Part shown: piece after piece, positions 42,664-51,274 of the stretch | How positions within the stretch are numbered: position 1 is the stretch's first letter | Layout of the letters: every line of letters starts with the position of its first letter | Origin: Phycisphaerales bacterium | GTDB lineage: Bacteria > Planctomycetota > Phycisphaerae > Phycisphaerales > SM1A02 | Direction of reading: 5' to 3' | Length of the DNA: 64,000 bases | Assembly: GCA_030749435.1 (NCBI GenBank) | Contig: JASMKH010000009.1 | Span: forward strand, 1 to 64,000 | Translations under genes and position numbers: made by a program | Notes under the pieces: generated by a model | The model's input: the letters and a program-made list of their open reading frames with translations, nothing else | Databases searched by the model: none | Told to the model about the DNA's origin: nothing

Positions 42664-43983
42664 ATGGACGCACTGCGGATTCAAGGAGGAACGCGGCTCT
42701 CGGGGACCCTAGAGGTGGATGGATCGAAGAATGCGGCCCTGCCAGCCATGGCAGCCGCCATCCTCTCCAGCGACGAGGTCACCCTTCGCGACGTTCCGAC
42801 GCTCTCCGACATTGGCAATATGGTCAAACTGCTCCGGGAACTCGGATGCGAGGTCACCGGGAAGGGCCGCGACTGCACGATCCGCACAACCGACTCCTCC
42901 GCCACGCACGCCCGCTATGACATCGTCCGAACAATGCGAGCGAGCATCTGCGTGCTCGGTCCCCTGCTCGCGGCCCGCGGCGAGGCCCGCGTCTCCATGC
43001 CGGGCGGCTGCGCCATCGGAGACCGACCGGTTGATCTGCACCTGCGAGGACTCGAAGCACTCGGAGCCACCATCGAACTCGATGGCGGCGACATCATCGC
43101 CCGGGCCGATCGGCTCCGCGGGGCGACGGTCTTCCTGGGGGGCCCGTTCGGATCGACGGTTCTGGGCACCGCCAACGTCATGTCGGCCGCCACGCTGGCC
43201 GAGGGCCGAACCGTCATCGAGAGCGCCGCGTGCGAGCCAGAGATCAGCGGTCTGGCCAACATGCTCAATGCCATGGGCGCCCGCATCAGCGGCGCAGGCA
43301 CGCCCCGGATCGTGATCGAAGGCGTCGAGTCACTCGGCGGCGTGGCGTACCGCATCATCCCTGACCGAATCGTCGCCGGAACGATCGCGATGGGCGTCGC
43401 GATGACCAATGGCGAGGCCACGCTGACCAACTTCCCCTACGACAACCTGCTTGCCGTACTCGACCGGCTCACGATCGCCGGCGTCCACATCACTCGCACG
43501 AATCCGGAAGAAGATCCCAGGCGGTGCAGCGTTCATGTCGCGAGCGAGCGGCGGTTGAGGCCGGTGCTGTACACCACACAGCCCTACCCCGGGTTTCCGA
43601 CCGATCTGCAGGCGCAAATGATGGCGCTCATGTGCCTCGCCGACGGCAACAGCATCGTGACCGAGCGAATCTACCCCGACCGATTCCTGCACGTCTCGGA
43701 ACTGACTCGGATGGGCGCCACCCTGTTCAGATCCGGCCCCACCGTCGTCGTACAGGGAGGCGATCAACTCATCGGCGCCCCGGTGATGGCGAGCGATCTG
43801 CGGGGATCCGCTGCGCTGGTGATGGCCGGACTCGTCGCCCGGGGCGAGACGATCGTGCAGCGGGTGTATCACCTCGACCGCGGCTACGTGCGGCTGGAAG
43901 AACAGTTCAATGCGCTTGGCGCGGGCATCGCACGATTTGATCACAGTCCGGCGGACTCGATTGAATCTGCCGAGGCCCTCTAG
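42664..43983 (+). CDS. murA: UDP-N-acetylglucosamine 1-carboxyvinyltransferase MurA
   Basis: First committed step of peptidoglycan synthesis, adding enolpyruvate to UDP-GlcNAc. MDALRIQGGTRLSGTLEVDGSKNAALP is the canonical opening with the catalytic Lys in GSKNA. The loop MPGGCAIGDRPVDLH carries the phosphoenolpyruvate/fosfomycin-binding Cys. Strands with TTQPYPGFPTDLQAQMMAL and RIYPDRFLHVSELTRMGA complete the inside-out barrel. The length is 439 aa, normal for single-copy MurA. Its TAG stop overlaps the stop of the SpoU gene on the other strand through CTAG. Confidence 0.97.
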   Translation: MDALRIQGGTRLSGTLEVDGSKNAALPAMAAAILSSDEVTLRDVPTLSDIGNMVKLLRELGCEVTGKGRDCTIRTTDSSATHARYDIVRTMRASICVLGPLLAARGEARVSMPGGCAIGDRPVDLHLRGLEALGATIELDGGDIIARADRLRGATVFLGGPFGSTVLGTANVMSAATLAEGRTVIESAACEPEISGLANMLNAMGARISGAGTPRIVIEGVESLGGVAYRIIPDRIVAGTIAMGVAMTNGEATLTNFPYDNLLAVLDRLTIAGVHITRTNPEEDPRRCSVHVASERRLRPVLYTTQPYPGFPTDLQAQMMALMCLADGNSIVTERIYPDRFLHVSELTRMGATLFRSGPTVVVQGGDQLIGAPVMASDLRGSAALVMAGLVARGETIVQRVYHLDRGYVRLEEQFNALGAGIARFDHSPADSIESAEAL

Positions 43984-44789
43984 CGCAGCCCCGCCAGCAC
44001 AATGCCTGCCGCAACGACCACGTTGAGCGACGGGACGCCTCGCGACATCGGAATCTCGACGACTTCGTCGCACACGTCGAGTATCGCATCATCGAGTCCA
44101 TGCCCTTCCGGCCCGACAACCAGGACCCGGCGTCCGCCGCGAGGCTGCTCGCCGAGCGGCGCCGAACGCGGACATGACTCCGCGGCGGTCACCCGAAATC
44201 CGTGGCGATGGAGCGTCTGAAGGGCACCTGAGAAGTCCCCTGTGACAACCCACGGGACGCTCAGCACGTGGCCCATCGAAACCCGAATCGCCTTTCGGTA
44301 CAGTGGATCGCAGCACCGCCCGTCAAGCAGAAGCTCTGACACGCCCAGCGCGGCCGCCGTGCGAAACAGACCGCCCATATTGTCCGAGTTGTTGATGCCC
44401 GAGGCAGCGAGCACCACGCAGGGGCCGTCCGCTGGAAGCCGCTCGAGAAGTCGCTCGAACACAAGATCCTGCTCGATCGGCCGCCACCCGGCAGCGAGTA
44501 CGCCCCGGTGTACGTGGAAGCCAGCGATTGACTCCATGATCCCAAGATCGGCCACGTGAACGGGGCACGACTCCGGCAAGCCCTTGAGATCCAGGGCCAG
44601 TCGCTCGTACTTCGAGGGAGACAGCAGCAGTGAATGCAGTCGCTCCGGCGTTCGGAGCAGCCGCCGCACCACCATCTCGGACTCCGCCATGAAGATGCCC
44701 TGGCGGCCACGCAGGTCACGGTCTCGAACATCTCGAAACACGTCGACCCGAGGGTCATCGCTATCAACAATCGCTATGGGCTCACTCAC
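43980..44789 (-). CDS. TrmH/SpoU-family RNA 2'-O-methyltransferase
   Basis: SPOUT methyltransferase acting on rRNA or tRNA. The three C-terminal motifs are clear: LAASGINNSDNMGGLFRTAAALG (motif 1), VLVVGPEGHGLDDAILD (motif 2) and EIPMSRGVPSLNVVVAAGIVLAG (motif 3 with the knot). The N-terminal 90 residues form a substrate-binding-like region (GIFMAESEMVVRRLL). Length 269 aa. The target RNA cannot be deduced. Its start overlaps the MlaD-like gene (ATGA), so it is the last gene of the MCE operon; it converges with murA. Confidence 0.9.
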   Translation of the reverse strand: MSEPIAIVDSDDPRVDVFRDVRDRDLRGRQGIFMAESEMVVRRLLRTPERLHSLLLSPSKYERLALDLKGLPESCPVHVADLGIMESIAGFHVHRGVLAAGWRPIEQDLVFERLLERLPADGPCVVLAASGINNSDNMGGLFRTAAALGVSELLLDGRCCDPLYRKAIRVSMGHVLSVPWVVTGDFSGALQTLHRHGFRVTAAESCPRSAPLGEQPRGGRRVLVVGPEGHGLDDAILDVCDEVVEIPMSRGVPSLNVVVAAGIVLAGLR

Positions 44790-46120
44790 TGCGATGGAGG
44801 CACCGAATCGCCATGCAGAATCTGGGAGAGTTGCTGCTGGGCTCGCTCGTACCGCCGCACTGCATCGGTCAGATTCTCCCGGACAAGGCGAAAGTCTGCC
44901 GCCGACTCGTCAAGTTCGTGCCCGCGAGATTCGATCAGACGGTCCATGCTCTCGGCCGCAGATTTCAGATCCGCAGCCCCGAAGACGAAGTTGCGGGAGG
45001 ACTCATACAGCAGTTCACCCGTCACTTCCTCTTTGGAAGGCTGGTACAGCAGCTTCCAGGGCGCATTGCGGACCTCAACGAGGAGCATGTCGACCTGCTG
45101 TGAGGCGAGACTCAGGTTTGCCAGCGTGGTGCCAATGTCGGCCGACCAGAGCGGCGCGTTCGCACGCAGGTCCGCCATGGTCACCTTCGCGTCGGCCAAC
45201 GTGGTGCTCAGGTCGTCGATCACACCCTGGATCTTCTTGCGATTGTCATTGATGAGCGCCTTCACATCGGTCACGATGAGTGCCAGGTCATCCGACTTGG
45301 TCATGAACTTGTCGACCTCGGCAGACCAGCCAGTCTGGCCGTCCGGACCGACCCAGTCGAGCCTGAGTCTGGCCATGAACTGCTCGGCATCGCTCAGTGC
45401 CCCGCGAACTTGAGCGGCCGAGGTATCCCCGAGTGCCCACTCGATCACGTACCCGTCTCCGCCCATCTTCTGGAACACGTGGCCGAGCGTATCGGCACCC
45501 GCTTGCACCGACTTTGCCTCCTCCGCACCAAGGATCCATTCCAGCACATATCCCTCCTCTCGGAGGCGACCGGTGATCTCCTCAATACGCTCGAGACTGC
45601 CGGAGAGGGCTGCCCCCGCATCAGGTCCCAGCAGCGAAGCCAGCATCCCTCCGGACGGCGTGCCCCGGAACACATCGCCCGCGGCGAGCAATGTCCCGGG
45701 TTCACCCATGTCGGTCGCGTCGCGATGGGCGTCGTCCCACCCCACCGACGAAAGCGAGATTGCTGAGTCGGCGCTGATCAATCCGTTCTGAATCACGGCA
45801 ACGGCATTGGAGTAGAGCGACACGTCCGCCGGGATCGAAAACGTAACCTCGATCTCACGAAGTGGGTCCTCCGAGTCCACGAAGTCCACCGCTTCAACCT
45901 GCCCGGTCAGCACGCCGCCGAGTCGCACTTCGCTGCCGGAACTGAGGAACCCCACGCCATCGGCCACGGTGAACGTCACGCGGTAACTCGTCGTCGGTGG
46001 CCCGACGAGCCTTCCCCACACATCACCGAGGATGAAGATGACAACGACACCGGTCACCACTGCGCACAGCACGAAGATGCCGGCCTTGACGTTGTTGTCG
46101 GCTTGTCGGTTCCCACTCAT
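44786..46120 (-). CDS. MCE/MlaD-family lipid-binding protein
   Basis: Membrane-anchored lipid carrier of an ABC lipid-transport system. An N-terminal helix (AGIFVLCAVVTGVVVIFILGD) precedes a single MCE domain (about residues 45-135) with YRVTFTVADGVGFLSSGSEVRLGGVLTGQV, the typical GA..V...G..VRLGG core. The remaining 300 residues are helical and likely coiled, with many Gln, Ala and Asp, such as DDLALIVTDVKALINDNRKK. I use ATG 46120 (MSGNRQADNN), because the track start overlaps the upstream ATPase gene. Upstream lies the MlaF-like ATPase gene; downstream the TrmH gene. No MlaE permease is in the operon. Confidence 0.9.
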   Translation of the reverse strand: MSGNRQADNNVKAGIFVLCAVVTGVVVIFILGDVWGRLVGPPTTSYRVTFTVADGVGFLSSGSEVRLGGVLTGQVEAVDFVDSEDPLREIEVTFSIPADVSLYSNAVAVIQNGLISADSAISLSSVGWDDAHRDATDMGEPGTLLAAGDVFRGTPSGGMLASLLGPDAGAALSGSLERIEEITGRLREEGYVLEWILGAEEAKSVQAGADTLGHVFQKMGGDGYVIEWALGDTSAAQVRGALSDAEQFMARLRLDWVGPDGQTGWSAEVDKFMTKSDDLALIVTDVKALINDNRKKIQGVIDDLSTTLADAKVTMADLRANAPLWSADIGTTLANLSLASQQVDMLLVEVRNAPWKLLYQPSKEEVTGELLYESSRNFVFGAADLKSAAESMDRLIESRGHELDESAADFRLVRENLTDAVRRYERAQQQLSQILHGDSVPPSQ

Positions 46121-46121
46121 G

Positions 46122-47078
46122 TCAGGTGCCACCTTTCTCTCGACTGCCCCGAAGCAATCCACGCCAGAAACCCATTCCGCCAGCGGCTCGCGTCGACTGT
46201 ACCGAACGTCCGCCGGTCAGCTTGCTGTTATCGATGCCAAGCAGATCAACGGCGTAGGCGTTCTCACCGCCCTCACCGTGTTCGGTCATCGGCCCCTCAG
46301 GGTCACCCCGAAGGAACTGCCGAATGAGCTGCTGCGTGTCGTCCAGATCAGCCATGCTGTCGTCGGGCCAATCTCGCAGCCGCTCAAAGTCCGCGCGCGG
46401 CGCGTTCATGAGCACCCGGCCCTGGTGCAGCATCACCATGCGATCGGCGATCGTGAAGGCGGAGTCCATCTCGTGAGTCACGACGACACTCGCAACCCCG
46501 AGTCGCGTCGTCAGATCGATGATGAGTTGATCAATCGACGCAGAGGTCACGGGGTCCAGCCCGGCGCTCGGTTCGTCATAGAAGAGGATTTCAGGATCGA
46601 GTGCCAGTGCGCGAGCAAGTCCCGCACGCTTCTTCATCCCGCCGCTGATCTGGGCCGGGTACTTCTCTGCCGCCTCACGAAGGTCGACGAGTTCTAGCTT
46701 GATCTTCACCATCATGTCGATGATGGAGGCATCCAGATCGGTGTGTTCCTCGAGAATCAGCGCCACATTCTCAGCAACCGTCATGGAGTTGAACAGGGCG
46801 CCGGACTGGAACAGAATGCCGAACTTCTTACGGACCTCGTTGAGTTGCGCCTCCGAGAGCGTCGCCAGGTCCCGGCCCAGCACTTCAACGCGTCCTTCGT
46901 CCGGATTGAGCGATCCGATCATGTGCCGAAGCGTCGTCGACTTGCCGCAGCCAGATCCGCCCATGATGACCACGGTCTCGCCGCGTTTGACTTCCAGATT
47001 GACTCCATCCAGCACGGTCTGATCGCCGAATCGCTTGACGAGATGCTGCATTGAAATCACCACGTCCGAGGCCGTCAT
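46122..47078 (-). CDS. ABC transporter ATPase, MlaF-like
   Basis: ATPase of an MCE-type lipid transporter. The ABC core covers about residues 1-250: Walker A IMGGSGCGKSTTLRHMIGS, Q-loop LFQSGALFNSMTVAENVAL, signature QISGGMKKRAGLARALA, Walker B EILFYDEPSAGLDPVTSAS and switch His in VVVTHEMDSAF. GxxF.SMTV.ENV and PAQISGGMKKR are diagnostic of the MlaF group. A further C-terminal 70 residues (GENAYAVDLLG and a Gly/Arg tail) are unusual for MlaF. The ATG at 47078 overlaps the upstream membrane-protein stop (ATGA). The MlaD-like gene follows. Confidence 0.92.
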   Translation of the reverse strand: MTASDVVISMQHLVKRFGDQTVLDGVNLEVKRGETVVIMGGSGCGKSTTLRHMIGSLNPDEGRVEVLGRDLATLSEAQLNEVRKKFGILFQSGALFNSMTVAENVALILEEHTDLDASIIDMMVKIKLELVDLREAAEKYPAQISGGMKKRAGLARALALDPEILFYDEPSAGLDPVTSASIDQLIIDLTTRLGVASVVVTHEMDSAFTIADRMVMLHQGRVLMNAPRADFERLRDWPDDSMADLDDTQQLIRQFLRGDPEGPMTEHGEGGENAYAVDLLGIDNSKLTGGRSVQSTRAAGGMGFWRGLLRGSREKGGT

Positions 47079-47695
47079 GGAATCGGGTCCTGTCCGTCCG
47101 CCGGGTACGTCAGCACCTGGCCGCTCGGAAGCGTGACTTCGAATCGATCGAATGCGGTGACCCATCCCCGATCAGGCGCACTGAGCAGGAATCGTGCAGT
47201 CACGGTCGCGGCCCCTTGGTCGAACATCGCCTCGTACGGTACCCAGATCCCCCACCATCCGGCGGCGCCGGGCGGCTCGGTCGCCATCTCCGCTTCCGAT
47301 GGCCGCGTGGATCTGATCATGCCGAGTTCGGACGTCAGCGACACCAGGAAGGCCCTCGCACCCTGCGGCTCACCGACACCTCCAGTCTCGCCGATGAACC
47401 GCTGAATCTCGCCTTGCTGTCCGATCTGCAGCACCGCAGCAGGACCGGCCAACAGAGGAACCCGAACATGGTCATCCCACCACCAGGCCGCAAGCGTGGT
47501 CAGCGGGGTCACGACCACACCGATGACGATTGCAGCCAACGCCAGCCGCCGCCCCCGACGTCCATTGACCCGAACGTCCCTGAGCGCCCAGAGCCCGGCA
47601 GGGATGGCTGCCGCGGTTACAAACGGGCACAGTCCGATTGAAAGCACACATGCGAGAATCGCCCAGGGGCTGAGTTTGCCGCTGCCCACCGTCAT
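47075..47695 (-). CDS. Small membrane protein with DUF4190-like N-terminus
   Basis: The N-terminal 65 residues contain two hydrophobic segments (AILACVLSIGLCPFVTAAAIPAGLWALRDV and RRLALAAIVIGVVVTPLTTLA), the DUF4190 pattern of paired helices. The remaining 140 residues form a soluble domain ending with a FEVTLPSGQVLTYPA strand. No enzyme motif is visible. It resembles the next upstream protein in layout, so they may be paralogues. It overlaps both the upstream gene and mlaF-like gene (ATGA), so it is inside the MCE operon, but it is not an MlaE permease, which has five or six helices. Confidence 0.75.
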   Translation of the reverse strand: MTVGSGKLSPWAILACVLSIGLCPFVTAAAIPAGLWALRDVRVNGRRGRRLALAAIVIGVVVTPLTTLAAWWWDDHVRVPLLAGPAAVLQIGQQGEIQRFIGETGGVGEPQGARAFLVSLTSELGMIRSTRPSEAEMATEPPGAAGWWGIWVPYEAMFDQGAATVTARFLLSAPDRGWVTAFDRFEVTLPSGQVLTYPADGQDPIP

Positions 47696-48378
47696 GGCGT
47701 GGCTGGGTCTTCCGGCGGCGAGGCGGCAGCCTCGTCACCACCCAGCGAGATCTCACCACTGGGCCCGGTCACGGCAATTCGGGTCAGCGTGCCGCGCAGT
47801 TCAAACGCTGCACTCCCGGCCACGATGTCGACAACCGCGGCGCCGTCCCATGTTGCCTCACCAGCGGTCACTACGATCCATGCCGACCAACGCGGCTGCA
47901 GCGGATTGTCGCCCTCCATCGGTTGCATCGACTTGACCCCGACGCCCTGCACCTCGCCCATCGCCTGGAAGGACTCGGCGAATCGGCTGATCGCCTGCTC
48001 GGTCGGCGGCGTGGCATCGGTCGACCAATACCGCAGCGCGGCCGCGGTGTTTCCGTCGGACACATCGGTGAGGAAACTCGTCACCGTGGCCGACACGGAT
48101 TGCTTCATCGCCCGGTCCGCCCAGTCGCCAGCAGCACCCCACGCCCACCATCCAGCGAGCGTCATGAGGACACCGCCCCAGATGGCCAGCGTCGCAGCCC
48201 GGCCACCCCCGAGACTGCCAGCCGAGACGCCGACGCGTCGCTTCGCGATGAGGCCCATCAGACTCCCAAGCAGGTTGAGCGGAATGCACATCGGAATGAA
48301 CGCCAGAACGACGCCGACCACCGCCAGACGGGAGATCCGCGGTGTCGGAACAACGGGCTGTGGGCGGTGTTCGCACAT
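47692..48378 (-). CDS. Small membrane protein, probable paralogue of the next gene
   Basis: From ATG 48378 (MCEHRPQPVVPTP) the protein is about 228 aa. Two hydrophobic stretches (RLAVVGVVLAFIPMCIPLNLLG and TLAIWGGVLMTLAGWWAWG) precede a soluble domain with DGNTAAALRYWSTDATP and ending FELRGTLTRIAVTGPSGE. The layout (two helices, 120-140 residue domain, terminal TGPSG strand) matches the downstream protein. The start for the track at 48402 overlaps the murD region only slightly and cannot be ruled out. It is the first gene of the MCE operon, divergent from murD. Confidence 0.75.
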   Translation of the reverse strand: MCEHRPQPVVPTPRISRLAVVGVVLAFIPMCIPLNLLGSLMGLIAKRRVGVSAGSLGGGRAATLAIWGGVLMTLAGWWAWGAAGDWADRAMKQSVSATVTSFLTDVSDGNTAAALRYWSTDATPPTEQAISRFAESFQAMGEVQGVGVKSMQPMEGDNPLQPRWSAWIVVTAGEATWDGAAVVDIVAGSAAFELRGTLTRIAVTGPSGEISLGGDEAAASPPEDPATP

Positions 48379-48408
48379 GCGTGCGTGAATGGTACGTACC
48401 ATCGAGCC

Positions 48409-49683
48409 ATGGCGGAACTTGCGGGCCAGCGGATACTGCTCATGGGACTCGGGTCCTTCGGTGGAGGTCTTGGCTGCGCTCGTTGGTTGATCGATCAGGG
48501 GGCCGATGTGACCGTCACCGATCTCCGCTCACGCGAGGACCTGCAGGAGGGCATCGAAGACCTGGAGGGAGCCCGGCTGGTGCTGGGAGAGCACAACCCG
48601 GCGGACTTCACCGCCACCGATCTTGTCGTCGTCAATCCCGCCGTTCCCCACCCGTGGAACAACACCCTGCTTCAGGCGGCAGTGGCGGCTGGCGCAGCAC
48701 TGACCACCGAGATCGCGCTGCTCACGGCACGGATCGATCGACGCCGCTGCATTGGAATCACCGGCACCGCCGGCAAGTCGACCACGGCCGCCATGACGCA
48801 CCACCTGCTCCGGGCCGCGGGAGTCGATGCCCGCCTCGGTGGCAATATCGGAGGCAGTTTGCTCTGCGATCTGGACACCATGGGCCCCGACACCTGGGTC
48901 GTGCTGGAACTCTCCAGCGCGCAGCTTCACTGGCTCGGGCGTGAGCCTGGCTGGTCCCCCGGCATCGCCGGCACGACCAACATCGCCCCAAATCATCTCG
49001 ATTGGCATGAAACCGAGTCGCACTACCGGGACAGCAAGGCGGTCATTCATCGATTCCAGGATGCCCGCGACACATTCATTCGGGGCGAGTCGTGTGACCC
49101 GATCACGGAGACGCTGCGTGTTCCGGGCGAGCACAACCGGCGCAATGCTGGCATGGCGCTTGAGCTGGCACGGCGGGTGATCCCCGACATTCATCCAGCG
49201 TGCCTCTCGTCCTTCCCGGGGCTCCCGCACCGACTTTGCGCGGTGGGCACGCACAGCCCGCCGAGGTTCTACGACGACTCCAAGGCGACCACGCCGGAGG
49301 CCACCCTGCTCGCCCTTGAGGCCTTCCCTGATCCAAGCCGCATCCATCTCATCGCCGGGGGATACGACAAGGGCGTGTCTCTCGAATCCATCGCCCGTCG
49401 GTGCGAACAGCTCGCCGGGCTCTACACGATCGGCGCCACCGGGCCAGCGCTGGCCGATGCCGCGGGCGGCTCGTGCACCCCCTGCGAGACGCTTGAGCGA
49501 GCCGTAGCGAGGGCCCTTCCCCGAATGCGCTCCGGCGATGTCCTCCTGCTCAGCCCCGGTTGCGCTTCGTGGGATCAGTTCAGCGACTACCGCCAGCGGG
49601 GGCGGCGGTTCACCACGCTGGTCTCGGACCCAGTCTCAACTCAGGACGGTTCGGCCGTCCCGACCAGTTCCTCGATCGACTGA
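48409..49683 (+). CDS. murD: UDP-N-acetylmuramoylalanine-D-glutamate ligase MurD
   Basis: Adds D-glutamate to UDP-MurNAc-L-Ala. From ATG 48409 (MAELAGQRILLMGLG) the length is 424 aa; the track ORF extends back over the divergent gene. The Rossmann N-domain (LLMGLGSFGGGLGCARWL) is followed by the ATP loop CIGITGTAGKSTTAAMTHHLL, VLELSSAQLHWL, TNIAPNHLDWHET, and the C-domain DDSKATTPEATLLALEAF and GGYDKG. The SFGGG loop replaces the usual GxTGxS-like segment but the fold is kept. The 3' end overlaps the dihydroorotate dehydrogenase gene by 43 bases on the opposite strand. Confidence 0.93.
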   Translation: MAELAGQRILLMGLGSFGGGLGCARWLIDQGADVTVTDLRSREDLQEGIEDLEGARLVLGEHNPADFTATDLVVVNPAVPHPWNNTLLQAAVAAGAALTTEIALLTARIDRRRCIGITGTAGKSTTAAMTHHLLRAAGVDARLGGNIGGSLLCDLDTMGPDTWVVLELSSAQLHWLGREPGWSPGIAGTTNIAPNHLDWHETESHYRDSKAVIHRFQDARDTFIRGESCDPITETLRVPGEHNRRNAGMALELARRVIPDIHPACLSSFPGLPHRLCAVGTHSPPRFYDDSKATTPEATLLALEAFPDPSRIHLIAGGYDKGVSLESIARRCEQLAGLYTIGATGPALADAAGGSCTPCETLERAVARALPRMRSGDVLLLSPGCASWDQFSDYRQRGRRFTTLVSDPVSTQDGSAVPTSSSID

Positions 49684-50567
49684 CACCCCTGCCGGCGAAC
49701 CCACTTTCGGAGTCCGCGAAGCACTTTCCGCGGCCGCCTCGGGTCGACGAACAACGCCGTTCCTAGCCCAACCGCCGAGGCGCCCGCCAGAATGAACTCC
49801 GCAGCATCCTGCCACCGCATCACACCACCGAGGCCGATGATGGGCACGCCCGCCGGCTCCGCAAGGTCCCGGTAGACGTCGGCCACCATGCGAACAGCGA
49901 GCGGGTGAATGCCCGGACCGCTGGCGCCCCCCGACCAGCGGCCAATACGGGACTTCCGGGTCGAGACGTCGATGGACATCGCAGGCACCGTGTTGATCAG
50001 CGTGAGCGCGTCGGCGCCGGACTCGATCGCCACGTCCGCCGCCACGCTCGGCCGAGCGAAATCGAGCGGCAGTTTGACAATCATCGCGACGCTCTTGAGC
50101 ACCCGCCTGAGATCGACCAGCAAGGTCCGCAGTTGCTCGGGCGATTCGGCGTATGCCCGCCCATCATCCGTGTTGGGGCATGACACGTTGACCTCGACAG
50201 CCTTGACAAAGGCCATCGACTGCATCGCAGCAGCGACCTGTTCGTACTCGCCGATGGATTCCCCGGCGATCGAAGGGATCGCCGGGATGGGAAGATCACG
50301 TACATGCATCGCCACATCGGTGACGAACGCATCAAGCCCGACGTTTGCCAGCCCCACCGCATTGAGCATGCCCGATTCCAGATCGGTCACCCGCATGGGG
50401 GGATTGCCCGAGCGGGCCTCCAGCGTGATGGACTTGGTGACGACCGCGCCGAGCCCTCGCAGTCGATCAACCGATGCCAGTTCGATTCCATACCCGGCCG
50501 TTCCCGCGGCCGCAATGAGCGGCGAGTCGAGGTGCAGGCCCGCGATTTCGGTGGACAGGTCGGCCAT
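49641..50567 (-). CDS. Dihydroorotate dehydrogenase, class 1 (PyrD-like)
   Basis: FMN enzyme oxidising dihydroorotate to orotate in pyrimidine synthesis. The start is ATG 50567 (MADLSTEIAGLHLDSPLIAA). VEVNVSCPNTDDGRAY holds the class 1B-type catalytic Cys. Substrate/FMN segments SITLEARSGNPPMRV, NAVGLANVGL, TLINTVPAMSIDV and SGPGIHPLAVRMV follow, then IIGLGGVMRWQDAAEFILAGASAVGLGTAL. The missing electron-transfer subunit (PyrK) is not in the window. The related dihydrouracil/dihydrothymine dehydrogenases share these motifs, so function is likely but not certain. Length about 308 aa. It overlaps the murD end. Confidence 0.87.
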   Translation of the reverse strand: MADLSTEIAGLHLDSPLIAAAGTAGYGIELASVDRLRGLGAVVTKSITLEARSGNPPMRVTDLESGMLNAVGLANVGLDAFVTDVAMHVRDLPIPAIPSIAGESIGEYEQVAAAMQSMAFVKAVEVNVSCPNTDDGRAYAESPEQLRTLLVDLRRVLKSVAMIVKLPLDFARPSVAADVAIESGADALTLINTVPAMSIDVSTRKSRIGRWSGGASGPGIHPLAVRMVADVYRDLAEPAGVPIIGLGGVMRWQDAAEFILAGASAVGLGTALFVDPRRPRKVLRGLRKWVRRQGCQSIEELVGTAEPS

Positions 50568-50617
50568 CGACCGCACAGGCTACCCGCAGGGCAAGGCCAC
50601 CGAGGTAGGCTACGGGG

Positions 50618-51271
50618 ATGAACACCCCGACGCCTGAACAATCCCCCTCGCAGGACGCGGCGCTGACCGATCGCATCGCTCAGTTTGAGAACATGGCCGT
50701 CGCTGACCCTTCCAATGAGATGGCTCACTTCAGTCTTGGATCCTCCTACCTGAAGGCGAACCGCGCGGCGGAGGCTGCCAAGGCCCTCGCCAAATGCATC
50801 GAACTCAATCCGGACATGAGCAAGGCCTACGAACTCTGCGGGCAGGCTCTGGTCGCTGCGGGCGACCGGGACAAGGCCGAAGAAGTGCTCTCCCGCGGAT
50901 ACCTGATCGCTGCCGGACGAGGCGACCGGATGCCACAGGAAGCCATGGCCGCGCTGCTGGGCACGATCGGTCGACCGGTCCCTGACATCGATGCGGCGAC
51001 GGCCGAGAAGGCCCGAACACTCGAAGCCAGCGGATCCTTCGTGTGCAGGTGCAGCGGATCGCCGGGCACCCAACTGGCCGATCCGCCATTCAAGGGGCCC
51101 GTCGGCGCGTGGATCGCCGAACACATCAGCGAAGAGACGTGGGACGTCTGGATCCATCAAGGCACGAAGGTGATCAACGAACTTCGGCTGGATCTCTCAC
51201 GGCCTGAGGATTCCGCCATGTACGACCAGCACATGTACGACTTCCTGGATGTGCCCGAAGATGTCCGGTAG
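50618..51271 (+). CDS. TPR domain fused to a YggX-type Fe(2+)-trafficking domain
   Basis: Residues 20-100 form TPR-like helices (FSLGSSYLKANRAAEAAKAL and AYELCGQALVAAGDRDKAEEVL). Residues about 140-217 resemble YggX: a Cys near the domain start (GSFVCRCSG), then LADPPFKGPVGAWIAEHISEETWDVWIHQGTKVINE, where YggX has PGELGKRI..EIS.EAW..W...QT.LINE, and finally DSAMYDQHMYDFL matching the helix ending MVNFLF. YggX helps protect or deliver iron to Fe-S proteins; normally it is a single 90-aa domain. The fusion here looks unusual. The gene stands alone, divergent from the dihydroorotate dehydrogenase and convergent with the BatA-like gene. Confidence 0.8.
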   Translation: MNTPTPEQSPSQDAALTDRIAQFENMAVADPSNEMAHFSLGSSYLKANRAAEAAKALAKCIELNPDMSKAYELCGQALVAAGDRDKAEEVLSRGYLIAAGRGDRMPQEAMAALLGTIGRPVPDIDAATAEKARTLEASGSFVCRCSGSPGTQLADPPFKGPVGAWIAEHISEETWDVWIHQGTKVINELRLDLSRPEDSAMYDQHMYDFLDVPEDVR

Positions 51272-51274
51272 GCG

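Noticed and set aside
47923-48408. N-terminal extension of MurD ORF
   Set aside because: It lies antisense to the small membrane-protein gene; MurD homology begins at ATG 48409.
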